Shown here in pieces: positions 23,023-30,355 of a stretch of 47,957 nucleotides of DNA. The notes below the pieces were generated by a model. That model did not search any database. It saw nothing but the letters and a program-made list of their open reading frames with translations, and was not told the DNA's origin. This DNA is from an uncultured Alphaproteobacteria bacterium (GTDB lineage: Bacteria > Pseudomonadota > Alphaproteobacteria > RF32 > CAG-239): positions 1 through 47,957 of the forward strand of contig CAJUAK010000015.1 in NCBI GenBank assembly GCA_910584385.1, written 5' to 3'. The translations under genes were made by a program, and so were the position numbers. The first letter of the stretch is position 1, and the number at the start of each line of letters is the position of its first letter.

Positions 23023-23211
23023 CTACTTTTGGTTTAATTGATTTAATTTTAATTGATGATATTTCTTTTTTTCATCATCCATCTTAATATTTAATTGTTG
23101 GTTTTGTTTCGCTAATTCATTTCTAAAAGTAGGATTTTGATTGTTTTTCATTGTATCTAAATTTCTTTTTTTCTGCTCTCTGTATTGTCTTAAATTATCA
23201 TCTAAATTCAT
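23023..23211 (-). CDS. Small charged coiled-coil-like element protein, 62 residues
   Basis: Starts MNLDDNLRQYREQKKRNLDT. The chain is almost wholly Lys/Asn/Gln/Glu with heptad-like leucines, so it is probably one long helix. It lies 2 bases after the HUH gene and 8 before the 63-residue gene, in a tight operon. Small basic helical partners are common next to replication initiators; a role as accessory DNA-binding or copy-control protein is inference. Confidence 0.55.
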   Translation of the reverse strand: MNLDDNLRQYREQKKRNLDTMKNNQNPTFRNELAKQNQQLNIKMDDEKKKYHQLKLNQLNQK

Positions 23212-23213
23212 TT

Positions 23214-23846
23214 TTAATCCTTATTCTTTATAAAATATTTGGCATCATAAATTGATGTATCTTTATTTTTTATATCATATTTGATAGTTAAATTTTCATC
23301 ATCAATTATTTTGGCGTATGCGGTAGTATCCAGATATTGGGATTGCATTAACTTAAAAAAATATCCATATAATAACAAAAAATCATCTGGCATCATATTT
23401 CTCATAATTAGATGCAGATGATAGTTGTTTTGTTTTTCTATGTATAAATCATAATCCAAATTTAGATATTTCATCCAATTATTGCCATATAAAAAATAAC
23501 CGTATTTGTTTTTGATGAAATTAAATAAATCTCTTAATTTATCTTCGGTTATTTCTGTGTGGGGATTAAATGAGAGATGATAATTTAGTTGTTTTTCTGG
23601 TAATTGAGTTAAAATTTCATCCCGTTTATTTCCAAAATTATATTTGTAGATTGGATTTAATTTCCGTAATTCATCAATGGTTGCTGATGTTGTATAGATG
23701 ATTCTGTTAGGTAAATTGATTTGTTGATTAACCGATTTCTTTTGTTTTGATTTATAGTTTGATTTGTTGGAATTTAATCCTTGTTTTTGAATTAGTTGAT
23801 TGAATTTGAAGTTATCATATTTTGTTATTTTAATGTTTCTACTCAT
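23214..23846 (-). CDS. HUH-type replication initiator/nicking protein (candidate)
   Basis: A 210-residue protein. Residues 1-50 are basic and probably DNA-binding. From about 85 there is an HUH endonuclease-like core: LNYHLSFNP as a motif-1-like strand, then NNYHLHLIMRN, where His143 and His145 form the metal-binding HUH pair, and a C-terminal YDAKYFIKNK in which Tyr200 or Tyr204 could be the nicking nucleophile. The order of HUH then Y-x-x-K fits rolling-circle Rep proteins of small plasmids and phages. It lies at the right end of the element, 236 bases inside attR. The whole-protein family is not certain; the HUH reading rests on these motifs. Confidence 0.7.
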   Translation of the reverse strand: MSRNIKITKYDNFKFNQLIQKQGLNSNKSNYKSKQKKSVNQQINLPNRIIYTTSATIDELRKLNPIYKYNFGNKRDEILTQLPEKQLNYHLSFNPHTEITEDKLRDLFNFIKNKYGYFLYGNNWMKYLNLDYDLYIEKQNNYHLHLIMRNMMPDDFLLLYGYFFKLMQSQYLDTTAYAKIIDDENLTIKYDIKNKDTSIYDAKYFIKNKD

Positions 23847-23879
23847 TAGTGATCCTTTATTTTAATAATAATTTAGCAT

Positions 23880-23897
23880 AGGGGCATCTCTGCTCCT
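23880..23897. repeat. Hairpin upstream of the HUH gene, possible nick-site hairpin
   Basis: AGGGGCA pairs with TGCTCCT around loop TCTC, 33 bases before the HUH gene's start. It could be a rolling-circle origin hairpin or a plain terminator. Confidence 0.3.
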
Positions 23898-24010
23898 TTT
23901 GTTTTATAAACAACACTCAATAGTATCACTTACATTTGTATTTATTATGATGTGATGAAAAAAACAGATTACAGAAATTTTGGATAAAATAAAAAATGCG
24001 ATTCGCAAAA

Positions 24011-24034
24011 TTTGTAGTATTTTTGTAGTATTTT
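24011..24034 (+). repeat. Right 24-bp tandem arm-like repeat
   Basis: Exact copy of 19007-19030 in direct orientation, 49 bases inside attR. Confidence 0.75.
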
Positions 24035-24035
24035 G

Positions 24036-24073
24036 ATAAAAATAAAAGGGCTTGCGAATCTTTGCAATCCCTT
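24036..24073 (-). terminator. Replacement terminator for tRNA-Thr supplied by the element
   Basis: On the minus strand AAGGG-TTGC pairs with GCAA-CCCTT with one A/G mismatch, then a T-rich tract. It lies 11 bases past the tRNA 3' end, inside the element. Confidence 0.75.
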
Positions 24074-24082
24074 GAAAACTCT

Positions 24083-24128
24083 ATGGTGCCGACAGAGAGA
24101 CTCGAACTCCCGACCCACTGATTACAAA
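24083..24128. repeat. attR: 46-bp repeat inside the intact tRNA-Thr
   Basis: Identical to 18855-18900. It covers the tRNA 3' end up to the anticodon loop, so integration leaves the tRNA intact. Confidence 0.93.
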
Positions 24129-24159
24129 TCAGTAGCTCTACCAACTGAGCTATGTCGGC
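24084..24159 (-). tRNA. tRNA-Thr (anticodon TGT)
   Basis: A 76-base tRNA with encoded CCA. On the minus strand the acceptor arms GCCGACA and TGTCGGC pair perfectly, the D-arm reads AGCTCAGTTGGTAGAGCT, the anticodon loop TTTGTAA gives TGT (reads ACA), and the T-loop is GTTCGAGTC. It is the integration target of the element; its 3' half is duplicated at 18855-18900. Confidence 0.97.
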
Positions 24160-24173
24160 GAACAACAGAAGTT

Positions 24174-24202
24174 CTTATATAGTGTACCTTTTTTAATGTC
24201 AA
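24174..24202 (-). promoter_or_regulatory. Promoter of tRNA-Thr
   Basis: On the minus strand TTGACA (24197-24202), a 17-bp spacer and TATAAG (24174-24179), 14 bases before the tRNA. Confidence 0.85.
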
Positions 24203-24241
24203 TAACTTTTTGTAATTTGTTTGTATTTTTATAAGTGAATA

Positions 24242-24655
24242 TTATAAAATGACCAGCAGCGTGCCGGCGGTGATGAGCAGGCAGCCAGCAATGATTTTTA
24301 ATGACAATGTTTCATGCAGCAGGATAAATGCCAGCAGAATGGTTAAGACCAGGCTGAATTTGTCTATGGTTACAACCTTGGAAACCTCGCCGATTTGCAA
24401 TGCTTTGAAGTAACACAGCCATGAGGCGCCGGTTGCGATGCCGGAAGCGATAAGAAACCACCAGTTGCGGGCAGAAATAGCTGCTAACTGGTTTTGAATG
24501 CCTGAGAAGGCAACAATTCCCCATGTCATAACCAAAATGACAAGGGTGCGGATGGCGGTTGCCAGATTGGAATTTATGCCGTCAATGCCTACTTTTGCCA
24601 AAATAGAAGTTAGTGCGGCAAATAAGGCTGATAAAAGTGCAAATAGAATCCACAT
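24242..24655 (-). CDS. Half-size EamA/DMT-superfamily membrane protein
   Basis: A 137-residue protein with about five hydrophobic helices, matching a single EamA domain (WILFALLSALFAALTSILAK, VVTIDKFSLVLTILLAFILL, HETLSLKIIAGCLLITAG). Standard EamA exporters have two such domains; single-domain members act as dimers, as in small multidrug or undecaprenyl-aminoarabinose flippases. ATG 24655 is chosen over 24682 because GGAGAAATTT precedes it. It stands alone just beyond the tRNA-Thr gene. Substrate unknown. Confidence 0.88.
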   Translation of the reverse strand: MWILFALLSALFAALTSILAKVGIDGINSNLATAIRTLVILVMTWGIVAFSGIQNQLAAISARNWWFLIASGIATGASWLCYFKALQIGEVSKVVTIDKFSLVLTILLAFILLHETLSLKIIAGCLLITAGTLLVIL

Positions 24656-24876
24656 AAATTTCTCCGGCTGTTTTGACTGCATTTATTGTATGCGTATTTT
24701 CCAGGATATTGCAATCTTTTTTAGCAACGGGGCCTGTTGTTATTTTCTTGAGTCTTGGGATAAGATGTGCTATCCTTATCACTAATGAATCTTATTTTGT
24801 TTATTAGTTTGTAAAGGTGTTTTATTTTCAATAAAATTCTTCATGGGCTAATAAATGTAATTTTAAATTAAGCAAA

Positions 24877-25233
24877 ATGAAAAAAATTACAGAAGCTGGT
24901 GAACCGATTGTTGAACTGGCAGAGGATGTTGTTCTGAATGTCGATGAGGACTTTGCCCTTGCCGAGCTTTGTGAGGACGATGCTATTGATGCCGTTGTTG
25001 CCGAGCTTTGTGAAGACGAGGATGATGTCATTGAAGTCGATGATGATGTCGTCGTTGCAGAGCTTTATGAGGACGGTGAGGATGGCGTTGAATCCTGTGA
25101 GGCTGTTGATTATGATGCTGAAATGCAGCGTCTTGCAGATGAAGAACGCGAGGAAGAAGATCGCCGCCGGCAGCAGTTTAAAGATGAAATGCAGACTGCC
25201 GTATGTATCGGTATAGCTGCTTCGTTTCTCTGA
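24877..25233 (+). CDS. Highly acidic repeat protein, 118 residues
   Basis: About a third of the residues are Asp or Glu. Three imperfect tandem units built on AELCED/AELYED lie at about residues 26-70, with a matching DNA repeat of GCCGAGCTTTGTGA. A charged helix (MQRLADEEREEEDRRRQQFK) follows and the end is hydrophobic (AVCIGIAASFL). No family was recognised; polyacidic proteins may mimic DNA, bind basic proteins or chelate calcium. No clear ribosome-binding site is seen, which lowers confidence, but a good terminator follows directly. Confidence 0.6.
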   Translation: MKKITEAGEPIVELAEDVVLNVDEDFALAELCEDDAIDAVVAELCEDEDDVIEVDDDVVVAELYEDGEDGVESCEAVDYDAEMQRLADEEREEEDRRRQQFKDEMQTAVCIGIAASFL

Positions 25234-25257
25234 ACACTAACGCCCTAACACCTTTTT

Positions 25258-25290
25258 AGCGTTGCCCTTTTGCGGGACAACGCTTTTTTA
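25258..25290 (+). terminator. Rho-independent terminator
   Basis: AGCGTTG (25258-25264) pairs with CAACGCT (25278-25284), extended by CCC/GGG, followed by a T-run. Confidence 0.88.
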
Positions 25291-25325
25291 TTGCATTTTT
25301 TTTATGGAGATTTATTCTCTGAAGT

Positions 25326-25988
25326 ATGATGATTGATGAAGTTTTTAAAAATAAAACTGCCAATTTGAAAAAGCTGGAAGCTTTCGGCTTTAAAAAAGCC
25401 GGCGGCATATATTCTTATTCAACGGATATTATGGCAGGGCAATTTAGTCTGCAAGTGGCGCTTGCAGAGAAGATGCAGGCAGTTCTCATCGATAAAGACA
25501 GCGGCGAGCCTTATATTTTGCATCTGACGAATGCGGAAGGCGCATTTGTCGGCAAGATAAGGGCCGAGTGCCAGGCCGTTTTAAGCCAAATTGCTGAAAG
25601 CTGTTTTGAAACGGAAGTTTTCCATAATGAGCAAACGCGGGCGGCTATTGGCTATATTCGTGAGAAATATGGCGATGAACCTGAATTTTTATGGGAGAAA
25701 TTTCCGGATAACGCCATTGTGCGACGCAAAGACAATAAGAAATGGTATGTGGCGATTTTAACTGTTTCTGCTCAAAAAATAGGGCGGGCAGAAGCGGAAA
25801 CAGCCGAGATAATCGATTTACGCGGCTATCCGGACGAAATTGCATTGGCAATTGACAATCAAAAATATTATCCGGCTTATCATATGAATAAAAAACATTG
25901 GTACACAATCTGCCTGGACGAATCTGTCAGCATGGCAGAGCTGTTTAAGTGGATAGACGACAGCTTTTTGTTAGCGCAAAAGAAATAA
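25326..25988 (+). CDS. MmcQ/YjbR-family protein
   Basis: A 220-residue protein. The C-terminal half from about residue 105 matches YjbR/MmcQ (YIREKYGDEPEFLWEKFPDN, VRRKDNKKWYVAIL, YHMNKKHWYTICLDESVSM), a CyaY-like fold with presumed DNA binding. The first 100 residues form an extra domain seen in longer members of this family (FGFKKAGGIYSYSTDIMAGQ). It lies after the acidic protein's terminator and 129 bases before the glycosyltransferase operon. Function within the family is poorly known. Confidence 0.85.
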   Translation: MMIDEVFKNKTANLKKLEAFGFKKAGGIYSYSTDIMAGQFSLQVALAEKMQAVLIDKDSGEPYILHLTNAEGAFVGKIRAECQAVLSQIAESCFETEVFHNEQTRAAIGYIREKYGDEPEFLWEKFPDNAIVRRKDNKKWYVAILTVSAQKIGRAEAETAEIIDLRGYPDEIALAIDNQKYYPAYHMNKKHWYTICLDESVSMAELFKWIDDSFLLAQKK

Positions 25989-26117
25989 TTTTGCGGGAAA
26001 TGTTGTCAGTAATCTCAATTTAAACTTGCTAATCAAAATAGATTTTCCTATTGTAAAATTATTCCTATATGCAGAAGGGATATTCTTCTTTTTGAAACAC
26101 ACAGCGAAGCAGTTGAG

Positions 26118-26987
26118 ATGATACCCAAAAGAATATTTTATATGTGGAGCGGCTCGGAGAAACCATTGGATGTGAAACAATGTATTTTCAGCTGGAAACA
26201 GTTGCTGCCGGGGTTTGAGATTGTCGAATTGAATGAAGATAGCGCGGATTGGTTTGATTTAAAAAAAGAACTTCAGGAAAATGACTGGTTTCGGGCTGTC
26301 TATGAACGAAAAATGTGGGGCTTTGTCGCTGATTACGTCCGTTTTAAAACCTTATACGAACATGGCGGAATTTGGATGGATACGGATGTTTCTGCCATTA
26401 AGGATTTTTCGGCTTTGCTTGCGTGCGGAATGATTTTGGGGCGTGAGAATCCGCATCATGTCGAATCTGCCTTTATCGGTTCTGTTAAAGGGCATCCCCT
26501 TTTGAAAACGGTTTTGGATTTTTACAATGATAAAATTTGGCAGAGCGATATTTATACTTCTCCAAAAATATTGACAGAGGTTTTGAAAGACGAAAAGGGT
26601 TTGTCTGACAATATGGAGGGTATTGTCAGATTAGATGATATTGCCATTTATCCTCCGGAATATTTTTACCCGCTGGCGTTAAAAGGAGAGAACCCCCAAA
26701 TAGGCGATAACTCTTATGCGCTGCATTGGTGGAAGGCTTCTTGGAAACGGGCCGAAATTAAAGACTGGCTGAATCATAAACATGTTTGGGGCAAAGAAAA
26801 AGCCTTGGGCATGAAGCCAGTTTCGTATAAAAAGGCTTATTTATTCGGCTTTATCCCTGTCGGACGTTATAAATATGACGAGAAGGTCTTTTCCTTGCTT
26901 GGTATAAAGCTGTTGTCTTTTAAAAAGTCTCCAAGAAAAGAATTGGCTTTGCTGTTTGGTTTTTTACCGCTGTTTAAATTGAAGTGA
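26118..26987 (+). CDS. Glycosyltransferase family 32 protein
   Basis: A 289-residue GT32/DXD sugar-binding glycosyltransferase. The N-terminus IPKRIFYMWSGSEKPLDV is the typical opening, and the donor-binding region is FVADYVRFKTLYEHGGIWMD, with the DxD in MDTDV. The segment TSPKILTEVLKDE and the later HWWKASW fit capsule- or LPS-type members. The C-terminal 60 residues contain two short similar units (KAYLFGFIPVGRYKYDEKVF and LALLFGFLPLFKL). It opens a four-gene operon with gaps of 6, 4 and 19 bases. It probably acts at the cytoplasmic face on a surface glycan; donor and acceptor are unknown. Confidence 0.92.
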   Translation: MIPKRIFYMWSGSEKPLDVKQCIFSWKQLLPGFEIVELNEDSADWFDLKKELQENDWFRAVYERKMWGFVADYVRFKTLYEHGGIWMDTDVSAIKDFSALLACGMILGRENPHHVESAFIGSVKGHPLLKTVLDFYNDKIWQSDIYTSPKILTEVLKDEKGLSDNMEGIVRLDDIAIYPPEYFYPLALKGENPQIGDNSYALHWWKASWKRAEIKDWLNHKHVWGKEKALGMKPVSYKKAYLFGFIPVGRYKYDEKVFSLLGIKLLSFKKSPRKELALLFGFLPLFKLK

Positions 26988-26993
26988 AAATTA

Positions 26994-27848
26994 ATGCCTG
27001 AGATTTCCGTTATTATTCCTGTCTATAATGCCGAGGCTTATTTGTCCCGCTGTTTGGAAAGCCTGATTATGCAATCTTTTACGGATTGGGAAGCCCTTTT
27101 GGTTGATGACGGTTCCACAGACGGTTCTTTGGCAATTTTGCAAAAATTTTCCGAAGCCGATTTGCGCTTTAAGGTTATAAGCCAGCAAAATTCCGGGCAG
27201 AGCGTTGCCCGGAACAAAGCACTGTCTTTGGCTCAAGGGCGGTATGTTTCTTTTGTTGACGCGGATGATTGGATTGAAAGGACTTTTTTGCAAAGGCTGT
27301 ATGAGAGCCTGGAGGAAAGCAGGGCAGATATCGCTTTTGCCTCTATTGTGAAAACCAAGGGCATTGGCGGCAAGGATAAATTCCGGGTGAAAGAGAAAAA
27401 ACTTTATTATACGCCTCAGGAAAAATACCGGGCGTTTGGCATGCCTGAAAATTGTTTTATTTGGAACAAGCTTTACCGGAAAAGCAAGCTGAATCTCTCC
27501 TTTATTGAAGGAATGTATTATGAGGATATTGTTTTCAGCCACCAGGTGTTATGGGCGGCCGGGGCGGCGGTTTCTGTTCCGGGAACGCAATATTACTATT
27601 TTAGCAATCCGGCATCTACGGTTAATGTGTATTCCGAACAGAAACGGCAAGATTACAAGAGGGCTTTGGAGCTTTCCCTGCAGTTGATGGCGCAAAATGG
27701 GATGAAGGCCAATGTGTGCGCTTATTCTCCGATAATGAAAAAAGATTATAAGCTATTTGGCATAAAATTTTTGACAATTAAGGATTGGGGCGTTAAAAAG
27801 TGTTTTTATGCTTTTGGTTTGTTTAAGGTTAAAGAAGTTAGGAATTGA
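26994..27848 (+). CDS. Glycosyltransferase family 2 protein
   Basis: A 284-residue GT-A inverting transferase. The N-terminus ISVIIPVYNAEAYLSRCLES is diagnostic; DDGSTDGS binds nucleotide, and VSFVDADDWIE contains the metal-binding DxD. The acceptor region MYYEDIVFSHQVLWAAGA carries the ED motif of the catalytic base. The C-terminus has an end similar in style to the preceding GT32 protein (KDYKLFGIKFLTIKDWG), which may be a shared docking element. Second gene in the operon, 6 bases after the GT32 gene. Linkage made is unknown. Confidence 0.94.
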   Translation: MPEISVIIPVYNAEAYLSRCLESLIMQSFTDWEALLVDDGSTDGSLAILQKFSEADLRFKVISQQNSGQSVARNKALSLAQGRYVSFVDADDWIERTFLQRLYESLEESRADIAFASIVKTKGIGGKDKFRVKEKKLYYTPQEKYRAFGMPENCFIWNKLYRKSKLNLSFIEGMYYEDIVFSHQVLWAAGAAVSVPGTQYYYFSNPASTVNVYSEQKRQDYKRALELSLQLMAQNGMKANVCAYSPIMKKDYKLFGIKFLTIKDWGVKKCFYAFGLFKVKEVRN

Positions 27849-27852
27849 TTGA

Positions 27853-28566
27853 ATGGCTGTTTTTGTGTTTGATATGGATGGAACTTTGACGCCGGCGCGT
27901 CTGCCGATGGAAAGCCTCTTTGCTTTGCGCTTTTTGCCATGGCTTAAGAAAAATAAAGCTTTTATTGCAACGGGTTCCAATATTGAAAAGGTTAAAGAAC
28001 AGCTGCCTGAAGATATCCTTGAGGCTTTTTCCGGAATCTATTGCGCCATGGGAAATGATTTATGGGCAAAAGGGAATTGGGTTTATCATAAAGATTTTGA
28101 ACCAGAAAAAGAGTTAATGGAAAAGCTTGAAGAGTTTAGAAAAAATACCAAGTATCCTTATTCCGTCTACGACAATTATATAGAAAAACGAACCGGCATG
28201 ATTAATTTTAGCGTTTTGGGGCGCGATTGCCCTTATCGCGAGAGAGAACGCTATTACGGATGGGATTTAAAGTCTCATGAGCGGGAAGCCATTCAGCATG
28301 AATTGAGTGCAATATTTCCACAATATGATTTTGTCCTGGGAGGGACGATTTCAATAGATATTGTTAAAAAAGGCTGCGGAAAGGGGCAGATTGCTGATGA
28401 TTTGCGCCAGAAATTCCCGAAGGAAAAAATTATCTTTTTCGGGGATAAGACCTATCCGGGCGGAAATGACTATGAGCTTGCTTTTGCATTGCGTAAAATG
28501 GAAAACACGCAGGTGGTGCAGGTTGAAAATCCGAATCAGGTTTTGCGCTTTTTGGAAATTGTGTAG
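27853..28566 (+). CDS. HAD-IIB phosphatase/phosphomutase resembling eukaryotic phosphomannomutase
   Basis: A 237-residue HAD protein. The nucleophile motif is FDMDGTLTP, motif II lies in FIATGSN, and motif IV is FFGDKTYPGGNDYEL, very close to the GDKTxPGGNDxE of eukaryotic PMM1/PMM2. RTGMINFSVLGRDCPYRERE and the later GGTISIDIVKKGCGKGQ match PMM cap-domain positions. PMM converts mannose-6-P to mannose-1-P for GDP-mannose. Bacteria usually use the unrelated ManB/AlgC enzyme, so this type is notable. The operon with two glycosyltransferases supports sugar-nucleotide supply. A plain sugar phosphatase cannot be excluded. Confidence 0.85.
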   Translation: MAVFVFDMDGTLTPARLPMESLFALRFLPWLKKNKAFIATGSNIEKVKEQLPEDILEAFSGIYCAMGNDLWAKGNWVYHKDFEPEKELMEKLEEFRKNTKYPYSVYDNYIEKRTGMINFSVLGRDCPYRERERYYGWDLKSHEREAIQHELSAIFPQYDFVLGGTISIDIVKKGCGKGQIADDLRQKFPKEKIIFFGDKTYPGGNDYELAFALRKMENTQVVQVENPNQVLRFLEIV

Positions 28567-28585
28567 GAATGTGGTTTAGGCAGAT

Positions 28586-30355
28586 ATGCAAATGTGGAAT
28601 AAACTGAAGACTAAAATTAAATCGCTTTATATTGTTGATAATTACAGCAAAATATATCCCTATGTAAAACCCTACTGGTTTCGGGCTCTGGCTGCAGTTT
28701 TAATCACTATTCCCGTCGGGTCTATGGATGCGGTTATCGCTTGGTCATTGAAACCTTATATGGATGTGGTCATGATTGAAAAAAATACTCAGGCCACGAA
28801 TTTTTTGCCGCTGTTGATTATTTTCTTCAGCCTGATGCAGAGCGTATTGAATTATTTGGCAACATATCTTAACACCTGGGTGGGGCAGCGGATTGCCATG
28901 GATGTTAAAGTTGCATTGTTTGACAAACTGATGCGTTATCATGCGGCTTTTTTTGACAAGCAAAATTCCGGCGATGTGGTTTTTCGTTTTAATACGGATG
29001 TGGATATGGCCTGCAGCGGTTTGCTTTCAAATTTGAAACTTTTTACAACGCGTTTCTTTTCTTCCATTTCATTGATTGCCGTGTTGTTTTATAATTCCTG
29101 GCAATTGGCGATTTTGGCGGTGGTTGTTTTGATGGGGGCCTTATATCCGCTGACGACCGTCCGCAAGAGAATTAAAAATGTTATGAACAAGGCTGTTTTT
29201 TCAGGATCCGCCGTTATTACCCATTATAATGAAACTTTTAACGGCAACAGGATTGTTTCTTCTTATAATTTGTATAAATACCAAGGGCAGAAATTTCGCG
29301 ATACGGCACGAATGGTGTTTAAAATGGGCATGAAAATGATTCAGCGCACGGGTATCCTTTCGCCAATGATGCATTTTATTGTTTCTTTGGGTATTGCCGG
29401 GGTTATTTGGCTGGGCAGCTTTTTAATCGTCCATCATGAAATCTCTGCCGGCAATTTTGTTTCATTTATTACGGCGCTGGTTATGCTTTATAATCCCATT
29501 AAATCTATCGGCAACAATTATAATGCCGTGCAGATGTCCTTGATGGCGATGGAGCGCGTGTTTAGTTTGCTGCAGCAACAGCCGGACATCCGCAGCAAAG
29601 AAAATGCCAAACCCTTGTCTTGCGTGAAAGACAATATTGAATATAAAGACGTTTGTTTTGAATATATTTCCGGAAAGCCGGTGCTGAAAAATGTTAACTT
29701 AAAAGTTAATGTCGGCGAAACAATAGCCTTTGTCGGGAATTCCGGCGGCGGGAAGACAACCATGGTTAACTTGCTGCCGCGTTTTTATGATTTGAAATCC
29801 GGAAGCTTGACAATTGACGGTACGGATGTGCGGGATATTGAGCTGGAGAGCCTGCGCGACAATATTGCGATTGTTTTCCAAGATAACTTTCTGTTTTCAG
29901 GAACTATTCGGGAAAATATCCTGCTTGGCAATGAAGAAGCAACGGATGAACAGATTGAGCAGGCTGTTAAAAGCGCCTGTCTGGATGAATTTATCCGTTC
30001 TTTGGATAAAGGTTTGGACACGCAAATCGGCGAGCGCGGCGTTCTGTTGTCCGGCGGACAGAAGCAGCGCATAGCTATTGCCCGCGCCTTTATTAAAAAT
30101 GCGCCGATTGTTATTTTAGACGAGGCGACATCTGCCCTTGACAACAAATCAGAGGCTGTGGTGCAGGAAGCCATAGACAACCTTATGAAAGACAGAACAG
30201 TGTTTATTATTGCCCACAGGCTTTCCACGGTACGCAATGCCGATAAGATTGTGGTGGTCAATTATGGGGAATTGGTTGAAATGGGCACGCATGAGGAATT
30301 AATGGCGAAAGAAAACAGCATTTATGCCTCATTGTATCGCACGCAGCTTAAATAA
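28586..30355 (+). CDS. MsbA-type ABC exporter (fused permease and ATPase)
   Basis: A 589-residue half-transporter. Six membrane helices lie in residues 20-320 and the nucleotide-binding domain in 345-585, with Walker A FVGNSGGGKTT, Q-loop VFQDN, signature LLSGGQKQRIAIARA, Walker B IVILDEATSALD and H-loop IIAHRLST. It closely resembles lipid A/glycolipid flippases of the MsbA group and works as a homodimer. Placed last in the operon behind glycosyltransferases, it may flip a lipid-linked glycan or lipid A precursor; which one is inference. Its stop codon abuts the convergent thioredoxin-like gene with no gap. Confidence 0.95.
   Translation: MQMWNKLKTKIKSLYIVDNYSKIYPYVKPYWFRALAAVLITIPVGSMDAVIAWSLKPYMDVVMIEKNTQATNFLPLLIIFFSLMQSVLNYLATYLNTWVGQRIAMDVKVALFDKLMRYHAAFFDKQNSGDVVFRFNTDVDMACSGLLSNLKLFTTRFFSSISLIAVLFYNSWQLAILAVVVLMGALYPLTTVRKRIKNVMNKAVFSGSAVITHYNETFNGNRIVSSYNLYKYQGQKFRDTARMVFKMGMKMIQRTGILSPMMHFIVSLGIAGVIWLGSFLIVHHEISAGNFVSFITALVMLYNPIKSIGNNYNAVQMSLMAMERVFSLLQQQPDIRSKENAKPLSCVKDNIEYKDVCFEYISGKPVLKNVNLKVNVGETIAFVGNSGGGKTTMVNLLPRFYDLKSGSLTIDGTDVRDIELESLRDNIAIVFQDNFLFSGTIRENILLGNEEATDEQIEQAVKSACLDEFIRSLDKGLDTQIGERGVLLSGGQKQRIAIARAFIKNAPIVILDEATSALDNKSEAVVQEAIDNLMKDRTVFIIAHRLSTVRNADKIVVVNYGELVEMGTHEELMAKENSIYASLYRTQLK

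Larger units (their letters stand above)
18855..24128. mobile_element. 5.2-kb integrative element in the 3' half of tRNA-Thr
   Basis: Two identical 46-bp copies of the tRNA-Thr 3' half (18855-18900 and 24083-24128) bound the element. Identity runs from the CCA to the anticodon loop, the usual crossover point of tRNA-targeting tyrosine integrases. Inside are an integrase next to the left end, two serine recombinases, an outer-membrane barrel, three small ORFs and a HUH-type protein next to the right end. DNA is clearly more AT-rich than the host flanks. No conjugation, capsid or Zot-like gene is visible, so it would need help to transfer; it may alternate between an integrated and a rolling-circle plasmid-like form. 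Confidence 0.9.

Noticed and set aside
23971..24073. Inverted repeat GATTCGCAA/TTGCGAATC as a separate operator
   Set aside because: The right arm lies within the terminator hairpin at 24036-24073 and is adequately explained by it.
18855..24128. Inovirus or satellite prophage
   Set aside because: No Zot-like ATPase, coat, capsid or packaging gene was recognised, so I call it an integrative element only.
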